Shown here piece after piece: positions 17,720 to 27,660 of a DNA stretch of 64,000 nt. Position 1 is the first letter of the stretch; each line of letters opens with the position of its first letter. The stretch covers positions 124,001-188,000 of the forward strand of contig NZ_QARE02000005.1 in assembly GCF_003052515.2 (NCBI RefSeq), written 5' to 3'. The translations under genes were made by a program, and so were the position numbers. The stretch comes from Pseudomonas sp. RIT409 (lineage in GTDB: Bacteria > Pseudomonadota > Gammaproteobacteria > Pseudomonadales > Pseudomonadaceae). Below the pieces are notes generated by a model, which was not told where the DNA came from, searched no databases, and was given only the letters and a program-made list of their open reading frames with translations.

Positions 17720-18313
17720 ATGAGCAATGACGGCGTGAATGCAGGCCGGCGTCGCTTCCTTGTCGCTGCCACTTCGGTGGTCGGTGCTGCAGGGGCGGTC
17801 GGTGCTGCGGTTCCGTTCGTAGGGTCCTGGTTTCCCAGCGCCAAAGCCAAGGCCGCTGGCGCCCCCGTCAAGGTCAACATCAGCAAGATCGAGCCCGGCC
17901 AACAGATCATCGCCGAGTGGCGTGGCCAACCGGTGTTCATTGTTCACCGCACACCGGAAATCCTCACCAATTTAGGCAAGATCACCGCTCAGCTTTCCGA
18001 TCCCGAGTCCAAGAACTCCACTCAGCCTGCGTACGTCGATCCTGTGGTCCGTTCGATCAAGCCCGAGATGCTGCTGTTAATCGGGATCTGTACCCACCTG
18101 GGTTGTTCGCCCACCTTCCGTCCGGAAGTAGCCCCGGCAGACTTGGGAAAGGATTGGGTGGGGGGCTATTTCTGTCCCTGTCACGGCTCCCACTACGACT
18201 TGGCCGGCCGCGTTTACAAGGCCCAACCCGCACCCTTGAACCTGCCAGTACCGCCCCATTCCTATGAGTCGGACTCGGTTATCGTCATTGGTGTCGACCA
18301 GGAGAAAGCGTGA
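17720..18313 (+). CDS. petA: Ubiquinol-cytochrome c reductase Rieske iron-sulfur subunit
   Basis: A 197-residue subunit of respiratory complex III. The two cluster-binding boxes are CTHLGC (Cys124, His126, disulfide Cys129) and CPCHGSH (Cys152, disulfide Cys154, His155). The N-terminus has RRRFLVAATSVVG, a twin-arginine-type signal-anchor (residues 10-35). It passes electrons from ubiquinol to cytochrome c1 at the periplasmic face. ATG at 17720 was chosen for the GGGAGAGG ribosome site. Its stop overlaps the petB start by one base, so petABC are translationally linked. Confidence 0.97.
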   Translation: MSNDGVNAGRRRFLVAATSVVGAAGAVGAAVPFVGSWFPSAKAKAAGAPVKVNISKIEPGQQIIAEWRGQPVFIVHRTPEILTNLGKITAQLSDPESKNSTQPAYVDPVVRSIKPEMLLLIGICTHLGCSPTFRPEVAPADLGKDWVGGYFCPCHGSHYDLAGRVYKAQPAPLNLPVPPHSYESDSVIVIGVDQEKA

Positions 18314-19524
18314 TGAGCAAGCTCATGGACTGGATTGATGCACGTTTCCCTGCCACTTCCCTGTGGGAAGACCACCTGAGCAAGTACTACGCCCCCAAGA
18401 ACTTCAACTTTTTCTATTTCTTCGGCTCGCTCGCGCTATTGGTATTGGTCAACCAGATTGTCACCGGCATCTGGTTGACGATGAGCTACACCCCTTCGGC
18501 GGAAGAAGCGTTCGCGTCCGTCGAATACATCATGCGTGACGTGGAATACGGTTCGATCCTGCGCTTGCTGCATTCCACGGGCGCGTCGGCGTTCTTCATC
18601 GTCGTTTATCTGCATATGTTTCGCGGACTGCTCTACGGCTCGTACCAGAAGCCACGGGAACTGGTCTGGATCTTCGGGATGCTGATTTACCTGGCGCTCA
18701 TGGCGGAGGCCTTCATGGGGTATCTCTTGCCTTGGGGGCAGATGTCGTACTGGGGCGCGCAGGTGATCATTTCGCTGTTCGGGGCCATTCCGGTCATTGG
18801 CAATGACCTCACCCAATGGATACGTGGCGACTATCTGATTTCGGGCATTACCTTGAACCGCTTCTTCGCGCTGCACGTCGTGGCGCTGCCCATCGTGATC
18901 CTCGGGCTGGTGGTGCTGCACATCCTGGCGCTTCACGAAGTCGGATCGAACAACCCGGATGGCGTGGACATCAAGAAGCTCAAGGATGAGAACGGCAAGC
19001 CGCTGGATGGCATTGCGTTTCACCCGTACTACACAGTCAAGGACATCGTCGGTGTGGTCGTGTTTCTGTTCATCTTCTGTTCCATTGTGTTTTTCTTTCC
19101 GGAGATGGGCGGTTATTTCCTGGAAAAGCCCAATTTCGAACAAGCCAACGCATTCAAGACGCCGGAACACATCGCCCCTGTCTGGTACTTCACTCCGTTC
19201 TACGCCATCTTGCGTGCGATCCCTGACAAACTCATGGGCGTCATGGCGATGGGGGCCGCCATTGCAGTGCTGTTCGTGCTGCCATGGCTGGATCGCAGTC
19301 CGGTCAAGTCCATGCGCTACAAAGGTTGGCTGAGCCGAGTCTGGTTGATGTTGTTCTGCGTGGCGTTCGTGACCCTGGGGGTTCTGGGCGTGCTGCCGCC
19401 CAGCCCAGGCCGAGCGTTGCTGTCACAGGTGTGCACGTTCCTCTACTTCGGCTACTTCATCCTGATGCCGTTCTATACGCGCATGGAGAAGACAAAACCC
19501 GTGCCGGAAAGGGTGACGGGCTGA
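18313..19524 (+). CDS. petB: Cytochrome b subunit of the bc1 complex
   Basis: A 403-residue integral membrane protein with about eight or nine helices that holds the two b hemes and the quinol sites. Recognisable features are the paired heme-ligand histidines (LLHSTGASAFFIVVYLHMFR and LHVVALPIVILGLVVLHI) and the PEW-like region changed to VWYFTPFYAILRAIPDK. It overlaps petA and petC by one base at each end (TGATG junctions). Confidence 0.97.
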   Translation: MSKLMDWIDARFPATSLWEDHLSKYYAPKNFNFFYFFGSLALLVLVNQIVTGIWLTMSYTPSAEEAFASVEYIMRDVEYGSILRLLHSTGASAFFIVVYLHMFRGLLYGSYQKPRELVWIFGMLIYLALMAEAFMGYLLPWGQMSYWGAQVIISLFGAIPVIGNDLTQWIRGDYLISGITLNRFFALHVVALPIVILGLVVLHILALHEVGSNNPDGVDIKKLKDENGKPLDGIAFHPYYTVKDIVGVVVFLFIFCSIVFFFPEMGGYFLEKPNFEQANAFKTPEHIAPVWYFTPFYAILRAIPDKLMGVMAMGAAIAVLFVLPWLDRSPVKSMRYKGWLSRVWLMLFCVAFVTLGVLGVLPPSPGRALLSQVCTFLYFGYFILMPFYTRMEKTKPVPERVTG

Positions 19525-20306
19525 TGAAAAGACTATGGGCGGTACTCCTCCTGGTAGCGCTACCGGTGCTGGCCTTCGCCGAAGAGCATGGCGGGCCTGA
19601 GCTCGAAAGTGTGGATATCGATGTCTCCGACAAGGTGGCGATGCAAGACGGGGCGCGGACGTTCGTCAACTATTGCATGGGCTGTCATGGCGCTAAATTT
19701 CAACGCTATGAGCGGGTGGCGGACGATCTGGGGATTCCCCACGATCTGATGCTCGAGAAACTGGTGTTCACGGGTGCGAAGATCGGGGACCACATGGTCA
19801 CCGGCATGCAGCCTGCCGAGGCCAAGGTCTGGTTCGGCGCCGCGCCGCCCGATCTGACGTTGGTCGCCCGTGTGCGTGGCACTGACTGGCTGTATGGGTA
19901 TTTGCGTTCGTTCTACGAAGACCCTGCGCGCCCCTGGGGCGTGAACAACACGGTCTTTCCGAACGTCGGCATGCCTAACGTCCTCGTCGGGCTGCAGGGG
20001 CGTCAGGTTATCGGCTGCAAGCAGATTCAACGCGTCGAGGGGGGCAAGAAGCAGTACGACCCCCTGACCGGCAGTCCTCTGACCCATGAAGCCTGTGACC
20101 AATTGACCATCGTGCCCAAGACCGGCACGTTGACCGAGGAGCAATTCGACGAAAAGGTGAAGAATCTCGTGACGTTCCTCGCCTACTCGGCGAACCCGGT
20201 CAAATTGCAGCATCAGCGCATCGGTACCTATGTGCTGTTGTACCTGGCGGTGCTGTTCATCTTCGCTTATCTCCTCAAGCGCGAGTACTGGAAGGATGTG
20301 CACTGA
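19524..20306 (+). CDS. petC: Cytochrome c1 subunit of the bc1 complex
   Basis: A 260-residue periplasmic c-type cytochrome with an N-terminal signal sequence (cleavage near AFA-EE, residue 19), heme motif CMGCH at 51-55, an axial-Met candidate in NVGMPNVLVGLQG, and a C-terminal membrane anchor (TYVLLYLAVLFIFAYLL). It accepts electrons from the Rieske protein. It is a stand-alone c1, not the long cytochrome b/c1 fusion seen in some alphaproteobacteria. It is the last gene of petABC. Confidence 0.97.
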   Translation: MKRLWAVLLLVALPVLAFAEEHGGPELESVDIDVSDKVAMQDGARTFVNYCMGCHGAKFQRYERVADDLGIPHDLMLEKLVFTGAKIGDHMVTGMQPAEAKVWFGAAPPDLTLVARVRGTDWLYGYLRSFYEDPARPWGVNNTVFPNVGMPNVLVGLQGRQVIGCKQIQRVEGGKKQYDPLTGSPLTHEACDQLTIVPKTGTLTEEQFDEKVKNLVTFLAYSANPVKLQHQRIGTYVLLYLAVLFIFAYLLKREYWKDVH

Positions 20307-20587
20307 GCACTGGCTTGAAGCAGTGCCTGCTTTCGATCGTGGCTGGGTCAGCGCCGAACGCGCATTGGCACGCGCGTATCCTTCACGGGCCCAGCTATGA
20401 AGCGTCGGATTCGGGTAATGACCACAGACCGGGTATAGTGGCGGGCGAAAGATTGCAGAATTTGCAGGGCATAAATGCGCTATCTTGTCGCCCGCGATGA
20501 ACACCCCCTTATGGATAACGCCGCAGGCGTCGTTCGGGCGCGTTCGTTTTTCTGCTTCTGCCTATTTGACAAGCGAGGAGGATCGCC

Positions 20588-21205
20588 ATGGGCGTGACCA
20601 ACCGGTTGGCCTGTTACTCCGACCCCGCCGACCACTATTCCCACCGCGTGCGCATCGTGCTCGCCGAGAAGGGTGTCAGCGCCGAGATCATCGATGTCGT
20701 TGGAGGCCAGCCCTCCGCCAGGCTGATCGAGGTAAACCCTTACGGCACAGTACCCACGCTGGTCGATCGTGACCTGGCTCTCTACGAATCGACGGTGGTC
20801 ATGGAATATCTGGATGAGCGCTATCCGCATCCGCCTTTACTGCCGGTTTACCCTGTGGCCCGAGCCAACAGCCGTCTGCTGATGCACCGCATTCAGCGCG
20901 ACTGGTGTGCTTTGGTGGATGTCATTCTGGATTCGCGCACCAAAGAGGCCTCGCGTGCCCAGGCGCGCAAGGAATTGCGCGAAAGTCTGACCGGCGTCTC
21001 GCCACTGTTTGCGGAAAAGCCTTTTTTCCTCAGTGACGAGCAAAGTCTGGTCGACTGCTGTCTACTGCCCATACTCTGGCGTCTGCCGGTTCTGGGTATC
21101 GAATTGCCGCGGCCCGCCAAGCCGCTGCTTGATTATATGGAGCGCCAGTTCGCGCGTGAGGCATTTCAGGCAAGCTTGTCTGCTGCCGAACGCGACATGC
21201 GCTAA
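20588..21205 (+). CDS. sspA: Stringent starvation protein A
   Basis: A 205-residue protein with a glutathione-S-transferase fold (N-terminal thioredoxin-like part to about residue 80, then an all-helical part). It binds RNA polymerase and promotes stress, acid-tolerance and virulence gene expression. SspA is not an active GST. The typical N-terminal segments [20 protein letters not shown] and [15 protein letters not shown] are present. The ATG follows GAGGAGGATCGCC. sspB starts 18 bases after the stop, the usual pairing. Confidence 0.96.
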   Translation: MGVTNRLACYSDPADHYSHRVRIVLAEKGVSAEIIDVVGGQPSARLIEVNPYGTVPTLVDRDLALYESTVVMEYLDERYPHPPLLPVYPVARANSRLLMHRIQRDWCALVDVILDSRTKEASRAQARKELRESLTGVSPLFAEKPFFLSDEQSLVDCCLLPILWRLPVLGIELPRPAKPLLDYMERQFAREAFQASLSAAERDMR

Positions 21206-21223
21206 GGCTTAAGGAACCGTTCG

Positions 21224-21640
21224 ATGAATTCCAGTCGCCCCTACTTGATCCGCGCTCTTTACGAGTGGATCGTGGACAACGATTGCACGCCACACATCCT
21301 GGTCAATGCCGAATATCCGGCCGTCCAGGTTCCCCAGGGCTTCGCCAATGATGGGCAGATTGTCCTCAACATTTCGCCGAGCGCCGTGCGTCATTTGCAT
21401 ATGGACAACGACGCCGTGAGTTTCGAAGGCCGCTTCGGCGGCGTTCCCCATAGTCTCTACGTGCCGGTTGCGGCGGTCATGGGCATCTATGCTCGGGAAA
21501 ATGGCCAAGGCATGGTTTTCGACCTGGAGCCGGCAGTCGACGACGATGAGGATCTGGATGTCGAGGACGATGACATGCCGCCACCTGATGACGAGCCACC
21601 GCGCCCCAGCGGTCGGCCGAGTCTGAAAGTGGTCAAGTGA
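21224..21640 (+). CDS. sspB: ClpXP protease specificity-enhancing factor SspB
   Basis: A 138-residue adaptor that delivers ssrA-tagged proteins to ClpXP. The folded substrate-binding domain covers about residues 1-105. An acidic flexible linker (DDDEDLDVEDDD) follows, and the protein ends in GRPSLKVVK, the ClpX-binding tail conserved from E. coli SspB. All functional parts are thus visible. It is co-transcribed with sspA and followed by a terminator. Confidence 0.96.
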   Translation: MNSSRPYLIRALYEWIVDNDCTPHILVNAEYPAVQVPQGFANDGQIVLNISPSAVRHLHMDNDAVSFEGRFGGVPHSLYVPVAAVMGIYARENGQGMVFDLEPAVDDDEDLDVEDDDMPPPDDEPPRPSGRPSLKVVK

Positions 21641-21654
21641 TCTTTCGGCAGTAA

Positions 21655-21686
21655 CAAAAAAGGCGATCCGGGTGGATCGCCTTTTT
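21655..21686 (+). terminator. Intrinsic terminator after sspB
   Basis: A 9-bp stem (21661-21669 with 21674-21682) is flanked by an A-run and followed by T7. Confidence 0.92.
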
Positions 21687-21709
21687 TTCGTGCTGCAGAA
21701 AAAACCGTT

Positions 21710-21799
21710 GTAGGAGTGCGCTTGCCCGCGAATACGTATCTACAGCCGCAGCGGATGTGTCGGACGCCAGGAGCCTATCGCGGGTAAGCGCGCTCCTAC
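21710..21799. repeat. REPIN between sspB and dolP
   Basis: A REP pair in inverted orientation (GTAGGAGTGCGCTTGCCCGCGA ... TCGCGGGTAAGCGCGCTCCTAC) with a 45-base centre, sitting between two convergent 3' ends. The arms carry single changes from the window's consensus. Confidence 0.88.
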
Positions 21800-21813
21800 A
21801 AGCTCGACCCATG

Positions 21814-22982
<1,169 letters not shown>

Positions 22983-23137
22983 CTATGAAAACCTTAATAG
23001 GGGCGGCTGGGCGGTGGGCGTCTGAATCAGGTCAGCGGCCTCCCGGCACAAAACTGTGCAGCCCGCAAAGCAAAGAGCAAAAAACGGTGTGAATGAGGTG
23101 TCCGGAAAAGCGCGCCGCTTGTGCATTCACCGGGGGT

Positions 23138-23512
23138 TTAGCCTTCGAACGCATGTTGCAGCCAGTTCAGAGCAGGGGCCGCGCCTGGGTCGCCGTTGAT
23201 CGCCACGACATCGAAACGGCAGGGGGAATCAGACCATTTCAGATTGCTCTGCAGAAACCATTGCGCGGCCAGGATGAGTTTTTCCTGCTTGCGAAAATCG
23301 ACGCTCTCCAGTGCGCCGCCCCATCCGGCATGGCGCCTATAGCGAACTTCGACGAATACTACTGTATCGCCGTCGAGCATGACCAGATCAAGCTCGCCGC
23401 GTTTGCATGACCAGTTCTGCGCGATGAGCTGCAATCCATGCTGCTGCAGGTGACGCAGGGCATAGGCTTCCGCCATTTGCCCTGCGGTCGGTCGCGCCGG
23501 GTCCGTGGTCAA
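23138..23512 (-). CDS. YraN-family (UPF0102) putative nuclease
   Basis: A 124-residue protein of the UPF0102 family with a PD-(D/E)XK nuclease-like core: GELDLVMLDGDTVVFVEVRYR carries the Asp and Glu-Val-Arg positions. Its cellular role is unknown. The start is taken as TTG at 23512, overlapping the lpoA stop (TTGA), because this includes the conserved GQMAEAYALRHL; an ATG at 23476 would cut that segment short. Longer upstream starts would run inside lpoA in another frame and are rejected. Confidence 0.85.
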   Translation of the reverse strand: MTTDPARPTAGQMAEAYALRHLQQHGLQLIAQNWSCKRGELDLVMLDGDTVVFVEVRYRRHAGWGGALESVDFRKQEKLILAAQWFLQSNLKWSDSPCRFDVVAINGDPGAAPALNWLQHAFEG

Positions 23513-25323
23513 GGAGCCGTATCCGGCAGGCGCTGGACCTTGCCATCGACAAACTGAGCCCATGGCAATTGACGCTCGATACGCTGGCCCTGACCGATGG
23601 CCAGGCTCCCCGACAGGCCGTCGATGCGGCTTTCCGGAAGGGTCTTGAGTTGAGTCAGGCGCGGCGCGAGACGGTAGGCGTCGATGCCCATGGCATACAG
23701 GCGACCCAGGCTGCCGGCGGCCTGCGGCCATTGATTGGTGACCTGCTGGCGCAGCGGGTCGGCCGCATTCAGCAGCCAAGGCGTTTCACAGAAGCGCACG
23801 CCGGCCAAGTCGTTGTACATGGCTTGGTCGCCGCTATTGGTGAACAGATGGGAAGTGGCGTAGACCGGTACATCGCCCGCGTACTGGAAGACCATCGTCG
23901 GTTTGATCTGCTGCGCTTGCTGCGGAGTGGCAGCCAGGAACATGAAATCGACGTCCTGACGGCGCGAGGGCTGAGCGGCCATTTGAGCGCCAGTGGTGCT
24001 CTGCAGGCGCTGTGCGCGGCCTTCGCTGTTACGCAACTGGAACAGGTCCGCCACTTGTTGGGCCAGCGCAACGGGTTGGTCGATACGCTCGACGCCCAGC
24101 AGCGTCCCGCCCTTGGCTTGCCAGCTTTGACGGAAGGCTTCAAGTACGCGGTCGCCCCATTCGCCTTTCGGCACCATGGCCACTGCGCTGCGTTTGCCGT
24201 CCGCCCAAGCGCGGCGAGACACTTCGCGAGCTTCGTCTTCCGCCGCCAAGCCGAACTGGAACAGCTCCGTCGGGCCTTGGGTGGTCACATCGCTGTAGTT
24301 CAACGCCAGCGTGGTGATCGGCAACTGCGGGTGCGCGCTGAGTTGCTTGACCAGCGGCTTCTCCAGCGGACCGACAACCATTTGCGCGCCTGCGGCCTTG
24401 GCCTGAGCGTAGAAGGCATCCATGGATGTCACGCGGGAGCTGTCGAAGACCTCAATGGCAGGCGACGGCTGACCAGCCTGCTGTGCTTGATAATGCGCAG
24501 CCATGAAGCCGTCGCGCAGGGCGCGTGCGACCGAGGCGAGCGGGCCATCCTGCGGCAGCAGCAGGGCAATCTTGGTCAGTGGCTGGCTTTTCAGCTCCCG
24601 CAGTTGAGCAAGAGAGGTAGGCAGTTGGCGGGCAGCAGGGTGCTGCGGGTTCTGCGCTTTCCAGTTGTCGATGGCAGCCTGCTGCTGCTCCAGCGTACCG
24701 GCGCCTTTGACAGCACGTGCGAGGCTTAGCCAGCCCCCCATGTCGTCATTTGCGGTGCTTTGCAGTTGTTCCGGCGGCAGGGCGGCGACCAGCGTCCAGA
24801 TGGCGTCGTTGTTGGCGGTCAGAGCATCGCCTTGCAGGAGCGGACCCATGAAGACTCGTTCGCTGGCAGCGGCAAGCGGTTGGCCATCGGCCTCGAAAGC
24901 GCGGGCGCGTGCCGTGTGAGCTCGGGTCTGCAAGTCCACGGGCATTTCGCCCAGGTGCTGCATGCTGGGATGGTTGAGCGCTGTCAGCGCCGCCTTGGGC
25001 TGGCTGCGCCCGAGCGCAAGTTCAGCGGACAAGGTATTGGCGTAGATTTGCTTGTCGGTCTTGAGCTGATCGATCTGGACCTGCTCCAGGATGCTGGCCG
25101 CGCGGCTCGGATTGTTCTGGCGCGCGGCCAGATCCGCAGCCGTCAGGCGCAGCAGCGCGGCCTGGTCCGGTGTCTTGGCGGCGGCAGCCTGTTCAAGCAG
25201 TTGCTCGATACTGGCATCCGGCGTGCGGGGCAGCTCGCCCAGACTCGAAGAGGGTGAACTGGCACAGGCCGCCAACAGGGCAGCCAGGCAGAGGGCAGAG
25301 AACAGCCGCAGGCAAGCGATCAT
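23509..25323 (-). CDS. lpoA: Penicillin-binding protein activator LpoA (LppC/YraM)
   Basis: A 604-residue outer-membrane lipoprotein (lipobox LAAC, Cys20) with an N-terminal TPR-like helical part (about 35-250) and a C-terminal periplasmic-binding-protein-like part (about 255-600) starting at KIALLLPQDGPLASVARALRDG. LpoA activates the bifunctional peptidoglycan synthase PBP1a in E. coli; in Pseudomonas PBP1a partners may differ. ATG at 25323 begins a proper lipoprotein signal; an upstream in-frame start would prevent it. It heads the minus-strand cluster and is divergent from rsmI. Confidence 0.92.
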   Translation of the reverse strand: MIACLRLFSALCLAALLAACASSPSSSLGELPRTPDASIEQLLEQAAAAKTPDQAALLRLTAADLAARQNNPSRAASILEQVQIDQLKTDKQIYANTLSAELALGRSQPKAALTALNHPSMQHLGEMPVDLQTRAHTARARAFEADGQPLAAASERVFMGPLLQGDALTANNDAIWTLVAALPPEQLQSTANDDMGGWLSLARAVKGAGTLEQQQAAIDNWKAQNPQHPAARQLPTSLAQLRELKSQPLTKIALLLPQDGPLASVARALRDGFMAAHYQAQQAGQPSPAIEVFDSSRVTSMDAFYAQAKAAGAQMVVGPLEKPLVKQLSAHPQLPITTLALNYSDVTTQGPTELFQFGLAAEDEAREVSRRAWADGKRSAVAMVPKGEWGDRVLEAFRQSWQAKGGTLLGVERIDQPVALAQQVADLFQLRNSEGRAQRLQSTTGAQMAAQPSRRQDVDFMFLAATPQQAQQIKPTMVFQYAGDVPVYATSHLFTNSGDQAMYNDLAGVRFCETPWLLNAADPLRQQVTNQWPQAAGSLGRLYAMGIDAYRLAPRLTQLKTLPESRIDGLSGSLAIGQGQRIERQLPWAQFVDGKVQRLPDTAP

Positions 25324-25577
25324 GTATATGTCCTGGTACTCAAGCAAATAAGCGTGGAATTGTACCCAAGCGCTGGCCGGGGTGCGATGTCGTAGACGTT
25401 AAACCCCAAATATTGGCCCGCTCGCGCATGGAGTGGGCTGCTCGGTCAATGATTTGTCCTGGCCTGGGCACACGGCCCTGAGACCGGGGCGAGTCGTTCG
25501 CTTCATTCGTCAATCTCCCTGTTTGTTTCGCCTTAACCTGTACAATGCAGGCTTTGACCGACCATGAGGTGTCCGCT

Positions 25578-26450
25578 TTGACTGCTCCGGGTGTTTCGAA
25601 TTCCACTGCAGGCTCGCTTTATGTGGTGGCCACGCCAATTGGCAACCTGGATGACATGAGCGTGCGCGCCTTGAAGGTGTTGCGTGAAGTTTCGTTGATC
25701 GCTGCTGAAGATACCCGGCATTCGTTACGGCTGATGCAGCATTTCGGCATTTCCACTCCGCTGGCGGCGTGTCACGAACACAACGAGCGCGATGAGGGCA
25801 GCCGATTCATCGCTCGTTTGCAGGCCGGAGACAACGTGGCCTTGATTTCCGATGCGGGCACACCGCTGATTTCCGATCCGGGTTATCACCTGGTGCGTCA
25901 AGCGCGGGCGGCGGGGGTTCAGGTCATTCCCGTTCCGGGGGCCTGCGCGCTGATCGCAGCATTGTCCGCCGCCGGGCTGCCGTCCGATCGTTTCATCTTC
26001 GAAGGCTTTCTTCCGGCCAAGTCGGTCGGCCGCAAGGCGCGACTCGAGCTGCTCAGGGAGGAGTCGCGCACAGTCATCTTTTATGAAGCGCCTCACCGCA
26101 TTCTGGAATGCCTTCAGGACATGGAAGCGATCTTCGGCGCTGATCGGCCGGCTGTCCTGGGGCGTGAGTTGACCAAGACCTTTGAAACCCTGAAGGGGTT
26201 GCCGCTGGGTGAGCTGCGCGAATTCGTCGAGCGCGACAGCAACCAGCAGCGCGGTGAGTGCGTGGTACTGGTGGCAGGGTGGAGTGAACCTGAAGGTGAA
26301 GATGCAGTCGGTGCCGAAGCGCGGCGCGTGTTGGACCTGCTCCTGGGGGAAATGCCGCTCAAGCGCGCGGCGGCACTGGCCGCCGAGATCACCGGTGTGC
26401 GCAAGAATCTGCTTTATCAAGTAGCGCTTGAGAGGCAGAAAGGCGAGTGA
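25578..26450 (+). CDS. rsmI: 16S rRNA 2'-O-ribose C1402 methyltransferase
   Basis: A 290-residue SAM-dependent methyltransferase of the tetrapyrrole-methylase fold that modifies C1402 in the ribosomal P site. Motifs are LYVVATPIGNLDDMSVRAL, AAEDTRHSLRLM and SDAGTPLISDPGY. I place the start at TTG 25578 because GAGGT lies eight bases upstream; an ATG at 25545 has no ribosome site and overlaps a -10-like TACAAT (25541-25546). RsmI in other bacteria is divergent from lppC/lpoA, as here. rnpB follows 85 bases downstream. Confidence 0.93.
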   Translation: MTAPGVSNSTAGSLYVVATPIGNLDDMSVRALKVLREVSLIAAEDTRHSLRLMQHFGISTPLAACHEHNERDEGSRFIARLQAGDNVALISDAGTPLISDPGYHLVRQARAAGVQVIPVPGACALIAALSAAGLPSDRFIFEGFLPAKSVGRKARLELLREESRTVIFYEAPHRILECLQDMEAIFGADRPAVLGRELTKTFETLKGLPLGELREFVERDSNQQRGECVVLVAGWSEPEGEDAVGAEARRVLDLLLGEMPLKRAAALAAEITGVRKNLLYQVALERQKGE

Positions 26451-26499
26451 CAGTGGCCCCTCAGCCGGTCGTTTAAATGGCCGGAAGGCTGATTAAAGC

Positions 26500-26528
26500 T
26501 TGTTCTGGAGCCTGGCAGTCAGTACCCT
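26500..26528 (+). promoter_or_regulatory. Promoter of rnpB
   Basis: TTGTTC (26500-26505) and TACCCT (26523-26528) are spaced by exactly 17 bases. The predicted start, near 26535, coincides with the first base pair of the P1 helix of the RNA. Confidence 0.7.
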
Positions 26529-26534
26529 TGGCGG

Positions 26535-26897
26535 CGGAGAGTCGATTGGACAGTCGCTGCTTTTCATTGTTCCGCAATGAAAGGGGGAGGAAAGTCCGGG
26601 CTCCATAGGGCGGAGTGCCAGGTAACGCCTGGGGGGCGCGAGCCTACGGAAAGTGCCACAGAAAACAACCGCCTAAGCACTTCGGTGCCGGTAAGGGTGA
26701 AAAGGTGCGGTAAGAGCGCACCGCACGGCTGGCAACAGTGCGTGGCTAGGTAAACCCCACTCGGAGCAAGACCAAATAGGGTTCCAAGGCGTGGCCCGCG
26801 CTGGAACCGGGTAGGTTGCTAAAGATGTCCAGTGATGGCCATCGTAGAGGAATGACTGTCCTCGACAGAACCCGGCTTACAGATCGACTCTCCACCT
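26535..26897 (+). ncRNA. rnpB: RNase P RNA, bacterial class A
   Basis: The catalytic RNA that matures the 5' ends of tRNAs. The ends pair as helix P1 (26537-26546 with 26883-26892). Conserved blocks are present in order: GAGGAAAGTCCGGGCTCC near 26587, GCGCGAGC-type P7/P8 region, the ACAGAAAA block near 26661, the GTAAACCCC region near 26751 and AGAGGAATGACTGTCC with ACAGAACCCGGCTTACAG near the 3' end. No protein is encoded. The exact 3' end is set by P1 pairing and may differ by a few bases. Confidence 0.97.
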
Positions 26898-27099
26898 CTT
26901 CCCACCTCGCATTTCCCTCGTAATACCCCTCGTCGTAAATATCGAAAAAAGTCAGAACCTGAGAAAGCACTTTAACTTCGAGCCTCATGCTTTTGAGTTT
27001 CTTCAGGTTTATCCGAAGGAACGCTCCGTTTTTTCTTAAAACTCCTCTATGACGTCGCGTAAATCTCCGTCCTGTAAGGCTTTTCCTTAAGAAGTTGCC

Positions 27100-27129
27100 T
27101 TGACGGTGTGGTGGGCGGATTCCTATAGT
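27100..27129 (+). promoter_or_regulatory. Pmra: sigma-70 promoter of the dcw cluster
   Basis: TTGACG (27100-27105) and TATAGT (27124-27129) are separated by 18 bases, a near-consensus promoter. Transcription should start near 27136. It is placed as E. coli Pmra, which drives mraZ and the first genes of the division and cell-wall cluster. Confidence 0.8.
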
Positions 27130-27135
27130 GTGCGC

Positions 27136-27163
27136 AAGTGGCGGAAAGTGGCGTGAAGTGGGT
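27136..27163 (+). promoter_or_regulatory. MraZ operator: three direct repeats
   Basis: AAGTGG occurs at 27136, 27146 and 27156, exactly ten bases apart, one helical turn. Known MraZ operators are GTGGN-type repeats with the same spacing, bound by the ring-shaped MraZ oligomer. The repeats begin at the predicted transcription start, so binding would repress by blocking polymerase or early elongation. Confidence 0.8.
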
Positions 27164-27202
27164 TTTTTGAGCGCAAAAAGATAATATTCGGAGAAAGCGC
27201 CT

Positions 27203-27658
27203 GTGTTCCGTGGTGCAAATGCAATCAATCTCGACGCAAAGGGCCGTCTCGCTATGCCGAGCCGGTACCGTGACGAGCTCGATTCGCGTAGCGCCGGCCA
27301 ATTGATCGTCACCATTGATACCGTCGACCCCTGCTTGTGCATCTATCCACTTCCGGAATGGGAACTGATTGAGGCCAAGTTGCGTGAGCTCGCGACATTT
27401 CGCGAAGAGAACCGTCGTTTACAGCGGTTGCTGATAGGTAATGCGGTTGATCTGGAGCTCGATGGCAGTGGTCGTTTTCTGGTGCCACCCCGTTTGCGTG
27501 ACTACGCCAAGCTCGATAAGCGAGTCATGCTGGTAGGCCAGCTGAACAAGTTTCAATTGTGGGATGAGGACGCCTGGAACGCGCTGGCTGATGCGGACCT
27601 GGCGGCCATTCAAAAACCGGGCGCGATGCCTGATGAACTGCGTGATCTGATTCTGTGA
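27203..27658 (+). CDS. mraZ: Transcriptional regulator MraZ
   Basis: A 151-residue protein with two SpoVT/AbrB-like half-domains that forms dodecameric rings and represses the dcw promoter. The start [20 protein letters not shown] is the family N-terminus and fixes the GTG at 27203, which follows CGGAGAAAG. The second repeat motif is [16 protein letters not shown]. It is the first gene of the cell-wall and division cluster and lies directly below its own operator. Confidence 0.97.
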   Translation: MFRGANAINLDAKGRLAMPSRYRDELDSRSAGQLIVTIDTVDPCLCIYPLPEWELIEAKLRELATFREENRRLQRLLIGNAVDLELDGSGRFLVPPRLRDYAKLDKRVMLVGQLNKFQLWDEDAWNALADADLAAIQKPGAMPDELRDLIL

Positions 27659-27660
27659 CT

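Larger units (their letters stand above)
26898..27202 (+). other. rnpB-mraZ gap and mraZ leader
   Basis: About 300 bases without a gene. The first two thirds are T- and A-richer than the surroundings and I see no clear intrinsic terminator for rnpB. The last 105 bases hold the mraZ promoter and operator, described separately. A minus-strand open frame crossing this gap and rnpB is not credible. Confidence 0.7.

Noticed and set aside
26746..27342. Minus-strand frame (198 codons) crossing rnpB and mraZ
   Set aside because: It overlaps a structural RNA, a promoter and a real gene start; no domain or ribosome site is seen.
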